Of a DNA stretch of 64,000 bases, positions 21,891 to 33,124 are shown piece by piece. The stretch spans positions 2,245,158 to 2,309,157 of the forward strand of contig KB722737.1 of NCBI GenBank assembly GCA_000349905.1. The letters run 5' to 3'. A model generated the notes under the pieces. The model saw nothing but the letters and a program-made list of their open reading frames with translations. It was not told the DNA's origin and did not search any database. A program made the translations under genes and the position numbers. Origin of the DNA: Volvariella volvacea V23 (Eukaryota > Basidiomycota > Agaricomycetes > Agaricales > Pluteaceae). How positions within the stretch are numbered: position 1 is the first letter of the stretch; the number at the start of each line of letters is the position of its first letter.

Positions 21891-22141
21891 TTCGTCCGAA
21901 ATAAGCTATCATAACATGCGCTTGCTCGATGACCCACTTGTCAAATCATAATCTTTATCCCTGTGATCGTGCTTCCTTCCTTTCCGGGAATTACTCCCCT
22001 TATTTATTACGTAATAGGTATCCCGACTGCACCTGCTGTAAGACGGCGTTGCCTGATCATCTGTCTTTTGTGTTCTGTGTTTTTGTTCTTGCTGCTGACA
22101 CCGACTCTTTTTTTTCGCTCTGTGCATCATCTAGTCCACTC

Positions 22142-22528
22142 ATGGGAAACGTAGGTGTCCACGTTCAACTCATCAGCACAGCTTATACTTCCATAGGGCG
22201 CAAAAGCCGCTCAAAGACGCGAACGCAATGCCGATAAGGGTCCCAAGGGCGGGAAAAGTCAGATAAAGGTCAACGAAGCTGCCAAGTCAATAATTTGCGC
22301 AACTTGCAGGCAAACATTCGTCAGTCTGTTTGATTCTGTTTTCAGAGCATCGAGTCCTTAACGTGCTTGACCAAGCTTCTTACGACTCGCGCGCCAGCGT
22401 AAGTCTTATTGAGCCACTTTTGGCTGCAACACTTTTATACTTGGGTCGATAGGTTGGAAGAACATGCGCAGAACAAACATTCCAAGACGATGGCTGAATG
22501 CTTCCCCAACGCCAGCGTCCCTAAGTAA
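22142..22528 (+). CDS. small zinc-binding protein, 4F5 / At2g23090-like family
   Basis: Small protein of about 77 residues that an ORF scan misses because every exon is short. Exon 1 gives only MGN (22142-22150), then GAKAAQRRERNADKGPKGG, IKVNEAAKSIICATCRQTF, LLTTRAPA|LEEHAQNKHS and TMAECFPNASVPK with the stop at 22526-22528. The pattern C-x2-C ... H-x4-H forms one zinc finger; the Lys/Arg-rich start matches the 4F5 (SERF-like) region. Four exons with GT-AG introns. Molecular role of the family is poorly known. It shares a 251-bp divergent gap with the threonine aldolase gene. Confidence 0.9.
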
Positions 22529-22702
22529 CACTCTTGAGTACGGCCTTGCCCCTCACTCTTGCAACTTACCGGCTTTTCTTGCTTGCTACTAAACGGTCGT
22601 TCGATGGTTGGCTTCAACGTGTTAGTGTATGATACCCAGGCATGAATTAGAGGCGGGCAGCAGTGAAGATCTACTGCACAACCGTGATTACTACTAGTGA
22701 CT

Positions 22703-23104
22703 CTATAGTGCTCCGAATGCTCCAGCACCCCCAGCGTTCTGTGTCCCCTTGTTCTGCAGTCTTTCTCCAACTTTCTTTTGAACTTCAGTGAATTTTGCCA
22801 CGCAGCGGTCAATGCAAACGCTCTCTCCCTTGTTCAGATCCGGTTCCGCATAGCGTGCGCTGATACACTTAGCATGACATGACCTTGGGGAGGGGGTGTA
22901 AGTGCTGGCGGCAATGAGCCTAAACTAAAAATTACGAACGAGACCATGCGGTTGAAAAAGTCCGTCACAGTGTCGAGTCTGTAGGGAGTTAACACAGGAA
23001 GACACGGTAAAATGTAGGACAACGCACTCTGTGATGGCCAGTTCGACTTTTTCGACATTGACACCGGCAGCGTTGGTGCTTTGGCCACGTCCAAGGAATG
23101 ACAT
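22703..23104 (-). CDS. TIM10: mitochondrial inner-membrane-space chaperone Tim10
   Basis: Small Tim chaperone that forms a Tim9-Tim10 hexamer and escorts carrier precursors across the intermembrane space. Three exons from Met 23104: MSFLGRGQSTNAAGVNVEKV, ELDTVTDFFNRMVS|SCHAKC, then RYAEPDLNKGESVCIDRCVA and a C-terminus ending GAGAFGAL, stop at 22703. The twin CX3C motifs CHAKC and CIDRC are intact, so the Mia40-oxidised disulfides can form. The second intron must be placed after VS so that the first CX3C is in frame. Length is near the usual 90 residues. It shares a 129-bp divergent promoter with UTP4. Confidence 0.94.
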
Positions 23105-23233
23105 TTTGTGAGGGGCTGGGAGAATTGGAGAGTCGAACGGAGGAAAGAAGGAATTGGTCACGTTTTTGCCAAAAAGGGTGATCGAGATCAAATCCAAAAA
23201 CTTTTGATTTCAAGCCAAGTCCAGTCGACGTTC

Positions 23234-26215
23234 ATGGCAGACAACGCGTCGACGCCGACGACGCCGACGACTCTTAATGTTCACCGCTGTCGGTTCGTCG
23301 ACTATGCCCCCTCCGCAATAACTGCTCTATGCTTTCCGCCCCTGCCACTACCATCCTTGAAAGGCAAAAATCGGGCACCTCCCCAAAAGTTTGTACCTTT
23401 TGGCACCCTTGCAGTTGGCCATGCCAATGGGAATATCGACATCTGTGAATGGGCTGGCACACAGAACTCTCCACAGTCAACTCAGGCTTGGGTCCCAAGG
23501 AAGGTTCGAAGCATGTACTCTCATTTCTTCAACGATCTTACCAACTGCCTAGACCTTATACGGTCTATACCCGTCAAAAGTAGATTCGCTGGCCTTTGCC
23601 ATCCGCGATCCTGAACTCATGGATGAAAACGACGTTCCAAAGTGCCATGAACTTCGGCTGTTTAGTTCAGGAGGTGGAAGTGAGTTATTGGAGTGGGATA
23701 TCGAACGCGGGACACTGCGAGTGAGTTGAGGTACGATTCGCAGTGTAAATAAATTTACTGAAGTGTTCCAGCGTACTATATCCTCTCAAGGGGGCTCTAT
23801 ATGGTCTATGGCGGTCAATCCTGCTTCAACGTTGTTAGCACTTGGCTGTGAGGATGGAACGGTTCGCCTGTTATCAATTGAAAACGACAATTTGTCACAC
23901 GTCCGGAAATTTGATCGAGTGAAGTGTCGCATATTGAGTATTGCTTGGGGTCCACCCATTCCTAGACATACGTCCCAAGCACAGGCCGAGAACGCAGGGG
24001 ATAGTAGTGACGACGACGATGAGGAGCCCTGGAAGGATGCATGGCTTGTCACCGGAGGATCTGACAGTAGCTTGCGAAAATGGGACGTCGTCTCCGGTCG
24101 TGTGATAGACCGTATGGGAATGGACAAGATCAGGGGGGAAAGAACGTTGGTCTGGTCAATTGGAGTAATGGGGTTGGTACTGCATCATCCTATCGCAATA
24201 ACGTATTCACTTGACGGGTTTGGAGCAGAAATGGCACCATAGTTTCCGGTGACTCCCTTGGAATGGTGAAATTCTGGGATGGACGTACCTGTACTCAACT
24301 TCAAAACTTCCAGGCTCATGGAGCAGATGTCCTTTGCATGACCATAGGCCCTGTGAGTCCCGTTGCGTTTCTATCCATCTTTATTGTCTAAATCCACTTT
24401 AGGACGGAAGGTCGGTCTACACGGCTGGTGTTGACCAGAAAATCGCGCAATTTGCCTTGGTCAAGACGGCCAATTCTGAGAAAAATCGATCCTCTTCACG
24501 CTGGGTTCAAACATCCTCTCGTCGACTGCATTCTCACGATATTCGTTCACTCGCCATATGGCCTCCCTATTCCGTCCTCCCCCCACAACACAAAAGAACA
24601 TTCCTCGTTGATGTGGCCCCTGTTCTCGCTTCTGGTGGACTAGATATGTCTGTGGTGTTAACGCCAGCTTCACTTCCTTCGAGCACCGTTGTCAAGATTA
24701 CCAATCCATTAGTGACAAGTGTTGCAACTACGTTCGAGGAGTCATATCAGCGTCGCCTAGCATACGCCCGTTCTGTTCCTACAGGTAGTGTGCGGATTGC
24801 ACGCAATGCCCGACTAGTATACTGCTTGCGTGAAGCGGGTGTCACCATGTGGAGAGTAAAAAAGCCTTTGTCAGATCTTGACATTGAAGTGGAGCAGCTA
24901 TTGAATCCCTTAGAGGAACAGCAAGCAGAGAGCTGGGAAAAAGTTCTTGAGATGGAACTTAGCGTCAACACCAATGTCGTTGCGAGCGCTATATCGGATG
25001 ATGGCTTATGGTTCGTCATCTCAGATGTCTACGAGACCAAGCTTTTCCGACTCCATGCTCAGGTAGGTGCCTGTCGAATAAGAAATTCTGTCAAACTAAT
25101 TGTGATCAAGGAAAATGGGCCGCTAAGCATCAAAAGGATTCGGGCATTCACCGCCGTTATACAACCGCACATTCCGGTACACAATGCCTCTACAGGGGGC
25201 GCAGCATTTCAGTTTACTCCTGATTCCTCGAAGCTTGTCATGTCGATGATTTCGACTTCTTCCATCTTGGTCATCGATCTTGGCTCCAATCCAATGCGGG
25301 TACTGCGCACGTTCGATCACCATAGATTAAAGAGTCATGTCCTTCATGGCCGTATGGTGGTCGGACGGAGGGCAAGCGAGGATGTCGAAATGAAGGATGG
25401 TGCTTCTCAAGGTGATGATAGTGTTCATGACGAAGAGGCTGTTGCAGACAATGAACCCACCATCCTGACGGACGTTCTTCACATTGCTATCAGCCCCGAT
25501 GGCCAGTGGCTAGCGACTTCTGATAATAACGGACGTACCCATATATACAATCTGGATTCGATACAGGTGAGATGCCTCGTGTCTCATTTCTCGTCTACCT
25601 AACCATTGTTTCGCCTAGCACCACGGCGTCCTACCTTCGTTCCCCCATCCCGTCCAGCATCTTGCCTTCAACCCCGACCACCCAAGTCTGCTCATAATGG
25701 CATTCCCCAACAACTCGTTATACATATATGATGTCGAAGTCCGACAGTCACCCAACTGGGCGCGGGATCTGTGCAATAATCTTCCAAAGCGATTGACGCA
25801 CTCCCACGATCCGATTCTAGGTATTGCCTTTGACCCCGCAATTGCCGAGGTCAAATCTCAATCGGGAGATGCTTCTGGATCTGGTGATGTACCTGCACGT
25901 GTGCCCTTGTCATCAACGCCGAAATATGCACTGTTATGGGGTTCAACATGGATGTGTAAACTGCCTTTGGGTGCAGTGGTGGAGGGTAGGCGGAGCAAGA
26001 AGAGACGTTGGAGGGATAACGTGAAGGTACCAGTGGCCTTGTTCCAGAGTCAGGACGGTGAGGGACTGGAATGCAAGATGATCACGCATTACAGACCCAT
26101 CCTGGCGGCGGATTTTGTGGGCCCAAGAGAGTTGGTGATAGTTGAGCGACCACTGGTGGACGTACTTGCAACACTACCACCCGCATTTTTCAAGCACAAA
26201 TATGGGTCATCATAG
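23234..26215 (+). CDS. UTP4: U3 snoRNP / t-UTP WD40 protein Utp4 (Cirhin)
   Basis: Subunit of the t-UTP (UtpA) complex that starts 90S pre-ribosome assembly on 35S pre-rRNA. Start Met 23234. Seen: HRCRFVDYAPSAITALCF, FGTLAVGHANGNIDICEW, then GGSIWSMAVNPASTLLALGC and EDGTVRLLSIENDNL (WD blades), WLVTGGSDSSLRKWDVVSG, SLGMVKFWDGRTCTQL, HSHDIRSLAIWPPYS, ISPDGQWLATSDNNGRTHIY and a C-terminus NDNV/VKVPVALFQS...ELVIVERPLVDVLATLPPAF. The end FKHKYGSS is typical of Utp4. About seven introns. A Glu/Asp insert lies between blades (DSSDDDDEEPW). With HAS1 5 kb away, it is one of two ribosome-biogenesis genes here. Confidence 0.92.
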
Positions 26216-26479
26216 CGGGTATGAACGGTATACTGCTGTATGTACGACGCATGTACTCTGTACAGTTGTACCATTTACCAAAACAGTCATGACGAGTGGG
26301 GATGCTAAGGTGGATATACCGGATGTATCGGATATACTACTATCATACTTGTGGCTCTAGGGAATAAGAAATAAGTACGAGGGTAAAGAAAATGGAGTAT
26401 CTACAATTACGTGTGACGATAGCAAAATGAATGGTCCATGCCAAAAACGACGAAAAAATTCCATAGAATTCCAAGTAAT

Positions 26480-27460
26480 TCATTGGATGCGGCCGAGCGC
26501 GTTTCTATCCTGCCGTTGACCCTCCCTGAACAAGATGTCAATGCCTCGGACACCGGCTGATAAGAAGCAAGAGCTACTTACGCCGAGTTGAGTAGCGATA
26601 AGTATAACGTCCAGAACACACCACAGGCTGACTGGAATGGAACACGATACGGCAAGGGCATATATCGGAAATTGATGAGCTAGAGACCAACGAAGGATGA
26701 ACGCATGTGCTGCGTCAGCAGACGTACAGATCAATGCCAAGAATGGGATCAGGGACTTACCTGGGCAATGGGCCAGATCTTCCAATTGGTTACAAGCGCA
26801 GGCAAGAATAGATCGGTGTATTTCTCGCGGATTTGTGCGAGAGGGCGCCCTTCCATCAGACCCATGGCCCCCAAGAAGGCACATAACTAGCAGAACATGT
26901 ATACACATTAGGCCGAAACGACTCGGTGGAAAGGCGGAAACTACTTACACCTACGGGTGCCCTACCACCGCAAAGATCAGAATTGAGGGGAGAGGCAAAG
27001 GGTAGCACTTACATTAGCACCTGGTCGCAAGCAACCCTCTTGGATAGCGCCCTCAAGCTAGCTCTCTTGGACTTTCTCGGTGTCCGAAATGCGCGTAAAG
27101 GGAATCGGTATTCGAGGAAGTGATTCCACCTCCCGATTAACGGACCTGGACATTGAATTCTACGGTCAGGGAAGGGCTGAGCATCAAGAGGGAAAACCGA
27201 CTGATTGCAACGCCGTAGCAAAAGTAGCGAAGAGTACGCGGGACGTCATAACCGGAATAGTTGTCGTCCAACCGCTTTCCAGACTAGTGGGGTCAGGCAT
27301 CGCTCACACTAGGTCAGCTGTCGATACACACCAGCTTCTGGGTGACCTGGGCCACTGCATCCCCGAGTGCGTTGAGGCAACCTCCAGTGATAGCGAGGGT
27401 GATATTTGGTCGTGTATGGAACGATTGCTGATAAACACGAGCGATGGCGATTGTGGTCAT
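26480..27460 (-). CDS. SYM1: Mpv17/PMP22/Sym1-family mitochondrial or peroxisomal membrane protein
   Basis: Four-helix inner-membrane protein family that in yeast (Sym1) supports respiratory growth under stress. Start Met 27460 (MTTIAIARVYQQSFHTRPN); an in-frame Met at 27571 would add a non-family extension. Seen: ITGGCLNALGDAVAQVTQK, GPLIGRWNHFLEYRFPLR, SLRALSKRVACDQVLM, then MGLMEGRPLAQIREKY, FLPALVTNWKIWPIAQ and LINFRYMPLPYRVPFQSAC, GVFWTLYLSLLNSA. All core signatures of the family (W-x-W-P/Q-x-I-N-F) are present. The last exon adds a short polar tail (EGQRQDRNALGRIQ) and stops at 26480. Sym1 versus a peroxisomal relative cannot be decided from sequence alone. Confidence 0.88.
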
Positions 27461-27703
27461 GGGCTGGGACGGGGAGGGGAGGGGGTGCGAGGCGTCCAGT
27501 GAGCAGCTGCGATGACGCTCTGCCTTGGAGCTTGGTTCTTCTCCATGTTTCACAAAATTTCTACTCTCCAAGCCCCAACCACCACATTATTTGTGCACGT
27601 GACGACAGACCACCAGCCCATAAACACCTCATCTGCACCCCAAACCACTGCTTGTATCTATTGGACCCAGTAGCTGCTAGTCAGTCGCTGCGAGCTTCCC
27701 GCC

Positions 27704-28267
27704 ATGTCTACTTTTCCCATCCAGTTCCTATTCCTCTCCTTCATTCTATTCCAACAAGCGCGGGCCGCTCCCTTTCCTGGCAATGCTACAGACAAGATTT
27801 CAGCCGTCCTCGACAGTGGAAACGCTGTCTCTGGTCCCGGTGGTCAGGCCTCAGGGGGGTCTTCAGTCGGTGCACCACCACGCCTTCTGTCGGGTCTAAT
27901 AAACATAGGTTCCAGTCAGTCCCACCGAAAAGCTCCTCTGGGGCGATCCACTGATTCCTCCTGCTTATAGACAGCGGCGGAGATGGCGGAATTGCGACTT
28001 CTGGGGATGCGCGGACTAGGCCACAGAGATTGGACACGCTTCGCGGCGGGCGGTGTAAGGTCAAGGTGGCCTCCGATAACTTTCTTAGTGGTCCCGGAGG
28101 GCAAGCGCAAGGCGGCAATGGACAGGCTGTAGGCGTCATAAATATCTTGTCAGGTATGCCATAGCAGATCCTAGCTGCTCTCCTCATTCAACGGTGCAAC
28201 AGGCAATGGCGGGCGTGGCGGGATTGCGAGCTCTGGTGGCATCATTCGTGGACGACATCGGGCATGA
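27704..28267 (+). CDS. small secreted Gly-rich protein with repeat-coding exons
   Basis: Signal peptide MSTFPIQFLFLSFILFQQAR, likely cleaved after ARA. The mature protein is Gly/Ser-rich with imperfect repeats: SGPGGQASGG in exon 1, SGPGGQAQGG in exon 2, and INI-(G/L)-S/D-S-G followed by GGDGGIATSGD, GNGGRGGIASSGG. Exons are 27704-27908, 27971-28153 and 28203-28267. Both introns are phase 1 and sit right after INI/ILS, so exon 2 is a symmetric 61-codon unit. Stop at 28267. Similar Gly-rich small secreted proteins are common in agaricomycetes, without a known biochemical role. A structural wall or surface role is possible. Confidence 0.75.
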
Positions 28268-28486
28268 CGAATGCGGGCAGGTCCCTCAAGAATTTCAGAT
28301 ATTTGAAACGCTATCCTGTATTATCACGGTGTAATGATATGTAACAGTACCTGGCACTTCCAACTAGGCAGTCGAACAATTGTACGTGCGTGAAAACAGG
28401 TCTTCTTTGCGCCAACAGCGCTAATCCTTCAGTTATAGGTTAGGATAATAACACGAAGGAAGAAGAATCCAAACAACTTTATCCGC

Positions 28487-29410
28487 TCAAAGTAACTTGA
28501 GATGGCCCGTAACCTGGTTAATCAAATGCACTGGTGCTGGGCCTATAGCGAGTACCGTTCGTGTCCCCGCTTCAACTTGGGTTCGACCCCTTGAGGAAGA
28601 ATAAGACCTCAAGACGTGCCGAAGAATTGTATACTCACACATCCTGAATTGAGCGAGCACACAGATTAAGGCTCTTTGCAATGGCTTCCAACTCCAGTAT
28701 TTCCTCCTCTGAGGAGGCCCTCAGTGCAATTTTGGCTTGGCTGAAATCTCATCAACGATTCCTGAAGTGCAATTTTGCGTCAATCTCTCACCCTGTGGTC
28801 TCCCAATGTCGGACAAGCTAAGTATAAATTAGGATAGAGTGACCAAAAGAGATTCCGTACACATACAGCAGGGTTTGCCTTCACAAGCGCCTTGTAGCAA
28901 GCCAGCGTTGCGTGCCTGTGAGGTAGCAAATGAATAGTCTATACGCGCCCAATTCGAGTTGAGACTATTACCCGCATCTAATACGAAATCAGTGTCAAAG
29001 TCAATGAAAATTATTCACTCGACTCACTGTGCTGCAATTTTACCAGGTGTCATTTTAAGATCCGTTCGAAGCACCAGGACCTTGCTCTGGCGGTCAAGAT
29101 CTAATAATTTCGCAACAAGCACAATCCACACCATTTTACATTGTTCCATGAATCCAGCCTGAATCGTGGTTAGGTCACCATCAGAAATATCTTCGTCATC
29201 ACTATCTTCATCGGAGGCAGGCTGATCAACGTTTCCTGGTTCTGCAGGAGGTGGCGTGGTGGTGGACTGATTCTGTGAGCCAAAGTAGTATCCCACGACA
29301 AGAGATGTAGCAGCGACGAGGAAGAGCGAAACAACTTGAACGGGTTAGAGAGGAATGTGTTTTATTAAGCGAAACATACTTTTTTGAGTTGCGTGCATGA
29401 GGGTGGTCAT
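28487..29410 (-). CDS. PTH2: peptidyl-tRNA hydrolase 2, membrane-anchored (copy A)
   Basis: Hydrolyses peptidyl-tRNA released from stalled ribosomes; eukaryotic PTH2 sits on the mitochondrial outer membrane. Start Met 29410 ([10 protein letters not shown]) or 29398. Seen: membrane segment [20 protein letters not shown], acidic linker ([15 protein letters not shown]), [88 protein letters not shown], stop 28487. The catalytic core (GKIAAQC-x-HA, DAGRTQ) is whole. The codons Q-C-G-H are split by a 6-nt microexon at 28972-28977. A 51-nt, stop-free intron (29081-29131) precedes VLVLRTDL. The start lies only 75 bp from HAS1. Confidence 0.92.
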
Positions 29411-29485
29411 CCTGAAAACTTGGGCTCGGCATCTCCCGATCACACATTTTCTGCTCGACACTACCTCAGAGTATTACACCGGAAC

Positions 29486-31419
29486 ATGGCAGCAGAGGAA
29501 ATGGATGAATCTCAAGCACAATCTCAGACTAACGGGGGAGATGCAGAGAGAAAACCCTTCTCGACCCTGGAGTTATCTGATCAGACAAACAGAGCACTGG
29601 CAGAAATGGGATTCAAGACCATGACAAAAATTCAGGAGAAATCTATTCCTATACTTCTGGCCGGTAAGGATGTACTGGGCGCCGCCAGAACGGGCTCAGG
29701 AAAAACTCTGGCCTTCCTAATACCCGCTGTGGAACTGCTACACAGACTGAAATTTAAGCCAGTCAATGGTAAGCCTTGTCCTTGCCTTCACTTGCTTCCC
29801 TTTCATTATATCTCGCTCGCAGGTACTGGCATCGTTATCATTACACCGACACGAGAACTTGCACTGCAGATCTTTGGCGTCGCAAAAGACTTGATGGCTC
29901 ACCACTCGCAGACCTTTGGGATTGTTATTGGCGGGGCTAATAGAAGAGCAGAGGCGGAGAAGCTGGCCAAGGGCGTAAATCTCCTCATCGCTACTCCTGG
30001 TCGTCTCCTTGACCACCTACAAGTGCGTATCGTCCCTCATCTTGGATATCAGTGTGCCTCACATCTACAGGACACGAAAGGCTTCGTATTCAGGAACTTG
30101 AAGGCCCTCGTCATTGACGAAGCCGACCGCATACTCGAAATTGGATTCGAAGAGGAAATGAAGAGGATCATCTCAATCTTGCCGAATGGTGCGAGCTATG
30201 CTATACTAGGCTCAGGTTCTGACCGACTGATAGGCTTGTATAGAGAACCGCCAATCTATGCTCTTCTCCGCAACACAAACCACAAAAGTCACTGATTTGG
30301 CACGCATATCACTACGACCTGGTCCGGTTTATGTCGACGTTGACAAGGAAGAAGCCACTAGCACAGTATCAACACTATCACAAGGCTATGTGGTCTGCCC
30401 ATCTGATCGGCGGTTCCTCCTCCTCTTTACATTTCTCAAAAAGAATCTGAAGAAGAAAGTAATCGTCTTCTTCTCAAGCTGCAACTCTGTGAAATACTAT
30501 GCAGAGCTGCTGAATTACATCGACGTTCCTGTATTGGATCTACATGTGAGTGAGTTGCTTTCTTGGAGTTTCTCGCTCAACTGTCTTCGATTCAGGGAAA
30601 ACAAAAACAACAAAAGCGCACAAATACATTCTTCGAGTTCATCAATGCAGAGTCGGGGATACTGCTGTGCACGGACGTGGCTGCCCGAGGTTTGGATATA
30701 CCACGAGTAGATTGGATTGTTCAATACGACCCCCCGGACGACCCACGAGATTATATCCACCGGGTGGGCAGAACGGCTCGGGCAGGGAAAGTGGGAAAGA
30801 GTTTATTGTTCTTACTAGACAGTGAACTTGGATTCCTGCGGTATCTGAAAGAGGCCAAAGTTCCCCTCAACGAGTTCAGTTTTCCTGCTGATCGGATAGC
30901 CAACGTCCAGAGCCAAGTGCGTAATCATAGTCAGATATATGCAAAAGGCTTACACATCTTGAGTAGTTGGAAAAATTACTACAGAGCAATCATTTCCTAC
31001 ACCAATCGGCCAAAGATGGCTTCCGCTCGTATCTACAAGCATATGCGTCCTACTCACTGAAAAAGATATTCGATGTCAATAAACTGGATCTGGCGAAGGT
31101 TGGCAAGGCCTTTGGCTTTGCTACACCACCACGTGTGAACCTCAATGTTGGACCCGGGAAGGGAACGTCCAATCACAAGCGGAAACGAGAACGCGAGGAA
31201 GACGACGACATTGTGCTGGAGGAGCTACAACCGGAGGGCGATGTATCTGATGGCGAGGGTGAAGATGAAGGACAGAGCCGGAAGGAACGGCCGAATGATG
31301 GACGCAAAGACAAGGCACGTCGTATAGAGACCATGGGCAAGAGACAGGTAGAGAAGGAGAGATACAAGAAGGAAAAGGAGCGGAAGCAGCGCGGAAACAA
31401 GACGCAGTGGAGTCGGTAG
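29486..31419 (+). CDS. HAS1: DEAD-box RNA helicase Has1 (DDX18)
   Basis: Nucleolar ATP-dependent RNA helicase that releases U14 snoRNA and acts in 40S and 60S ribosome assembly. Start Met 29486. Motifs: [20 protein letters not shown] with the Q motif, [13 protein letters not shown] (I), PTRELALQ (Ia), [26 protein letters not shown] (II, DEAD), SATQ (III), [16 protein letters not shown] (V), [11 protein letters not shown] (VI). The Has1-type end follows: [45 protein letters not shown], then a Lys/Arg/Glu-rich tail ending TQWSR at 31419. About six introns. The upstream divergent gap to PTH2 is only 75 bp. Confidence 0.94.
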
Positions 31420-31691
31420 ATGTATGTAGGTGTAGGCGTACTAGACACTCGCTTTGTGTTGTGTGCATGTATAACCTGAACGGGTGCTGTGGTAGGGTCG
31501 TGTCTGCCTCGCCCGGTTGCACGTGGTAGTGTGTCACGTTGCGCCAAACACGTTGGGTCAAACGAAAGGCTCCAAACCAAACAAATTCTCCCTCCACCCG
31601 TCTGCACGACTGCATATTTTGCACATCCCTTTTCCATTGTATCTCTCTTCACCCAATCGTCCCCAAAGCCGACTGCCATTCTTACAAAACT

Positions 31692-32813
31692 ATGGCAACG
31701 AAACAGGTAATCCTTCAGCACAACCTTCAGCTCGCCTACCACGAGGACCCACCTAACCAAGACATTTTCTAATAGCACTATCTGTGGGCATCGGGCCATT
31801 TTTTACTTCTCTTCGCTGCCCTTCGCTACATTCTCGCGACATTGACCTTCAAGGTGGTGTCAACTTGGTGGTATAAGGGTGAGGAGATTAGTTGGAATGT
31901 GGCATAGAAACTCACACCACTACAGCCAGCTTTGCCGGCGCTCTCTTCAGTTACGCAATCGTGTGCCAGTGCGTCAAACATTTTGCTCTGCTTAATAATT
32001 AAATTCATCCCATTCTCCACAGTAAATCCTTGGGCGTACGTGTCTTGTTGAGATAGCGTGACGTAACCCTAATTGGTGAAATAGACTCCTCAACCATCGG
32101 GCGCATATTTCAAACGCGCAATCCTGGATGAGGTAAAATACTCTAACTCTTTTCAGCGCAATATCTCACAATTATGTAGAATGTTCAATATTTCCTTCTT
32201 GCTTGGTATTGGTGGACGTCTAAGCCTGTCACTGGTGCGCAGTTTTCGTTGTTTTATTGTGCAGTTATCTCCTTACTTTACTTCCTCAGTTGCTTTGGTC
32301 CCATACACTATTTTCTCTGCATTCCACGCTCTTACATTCACTCGTACGACCCTCATGCCCCAATTCCTGCCTCCTACTATCTCTGCCAATGGCCAACCTC
32401 AACCCCATCCTGCCGCTAAGAGGTTACAGGCCTGGGTTAAGGGTGAGTGTCATTTCTATGTTTCTATTATCAACTTAGAGTGATAATTGCCAGCACACTA
32501 TGACGAGGCTATGAACATTGTCGCCTACTCGGAAATCCTCATCTTCGCTCGCGTTCTTTTGGGTGCTATTACCTTCCGCAACTCATTCCTAGCGCCCATT
32601 ATTTTTGCTCATTTCCTCCGACAACGCTACTATCAATCTGCCTACACTCGTCACGCGTTCGCAGTGACTGGCGCGCGCATTACCAAGCAAATTCAGGATG
32701 CTGGTAATCCACCCGTTGTTGTAAATGCTTGGGAGAAAGCTCAGTATCTGGCGACACGATGGGTTGGAACAGTATTGCCAGCCAACGCTGCCCCTGCGGG
32801 TGCCCGTCGATGA
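31692..32813 (+). CDS. Tts1/Pom33/Tmem33 family ER-nuclear-pore membrane protein
   Basis: Integral membrane protein that shapes the ER and helps place nuclear pores. Exon 1 codes only MATKQ (31692-31706), then HYLWASGHFLLLFAALRYIL, SFAGALFSYAIVCQ, a central segment with VALVPYTIFSAFHALTFTRT and PQFLPPTISANGQP, then HYDEAMNIVAYSEILIFARV and LAPIIFAHFLRQRYYQSAYT. Four hydrophobic segments are visible. C-term QYLATRWVGTVLPANAAPAG, stop 32813. Alternate frames near 32050-32260 make one exon border uncertain. Family match: conserved HALTFTRT and FLRxRYYxSxxTR segments. Confidence 0.85.
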
Positions 32814-33124
32814 TGGGCTTGAGAATGTTAGCAATTTGAATGAAGGGTTGGATTATTTCCTTTCGAAAACTCTGTGACATGTTAGATGGATGTTATTTAC
32901 GCACTCGTGCTTCCTAACCTAATATTCAGTCATTGCTTGATGTACACAGTGCGGAGGCAGACTGGGTTGAACAGCAACGATCTGCCAGTGACAGCCAAAT
33001 TGGTGCCTTGACAATTGTAGGAGGCTGAGGTCGGGTTCCTTGAACAAATAGGCGCCACCTTGGCCAAACAAGGAATAACTGAAATTCGAGTGACGCCTAT
33101 TTTTGAGGACTTCGGATTGACTTT
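32814..33124. other. intergenic between the Tts1-like and CBS-PB1 genes
   Basis: 311 bp, same-strand spacing. I see no supported gene, repeat or RNA. Confidence 0.5.
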
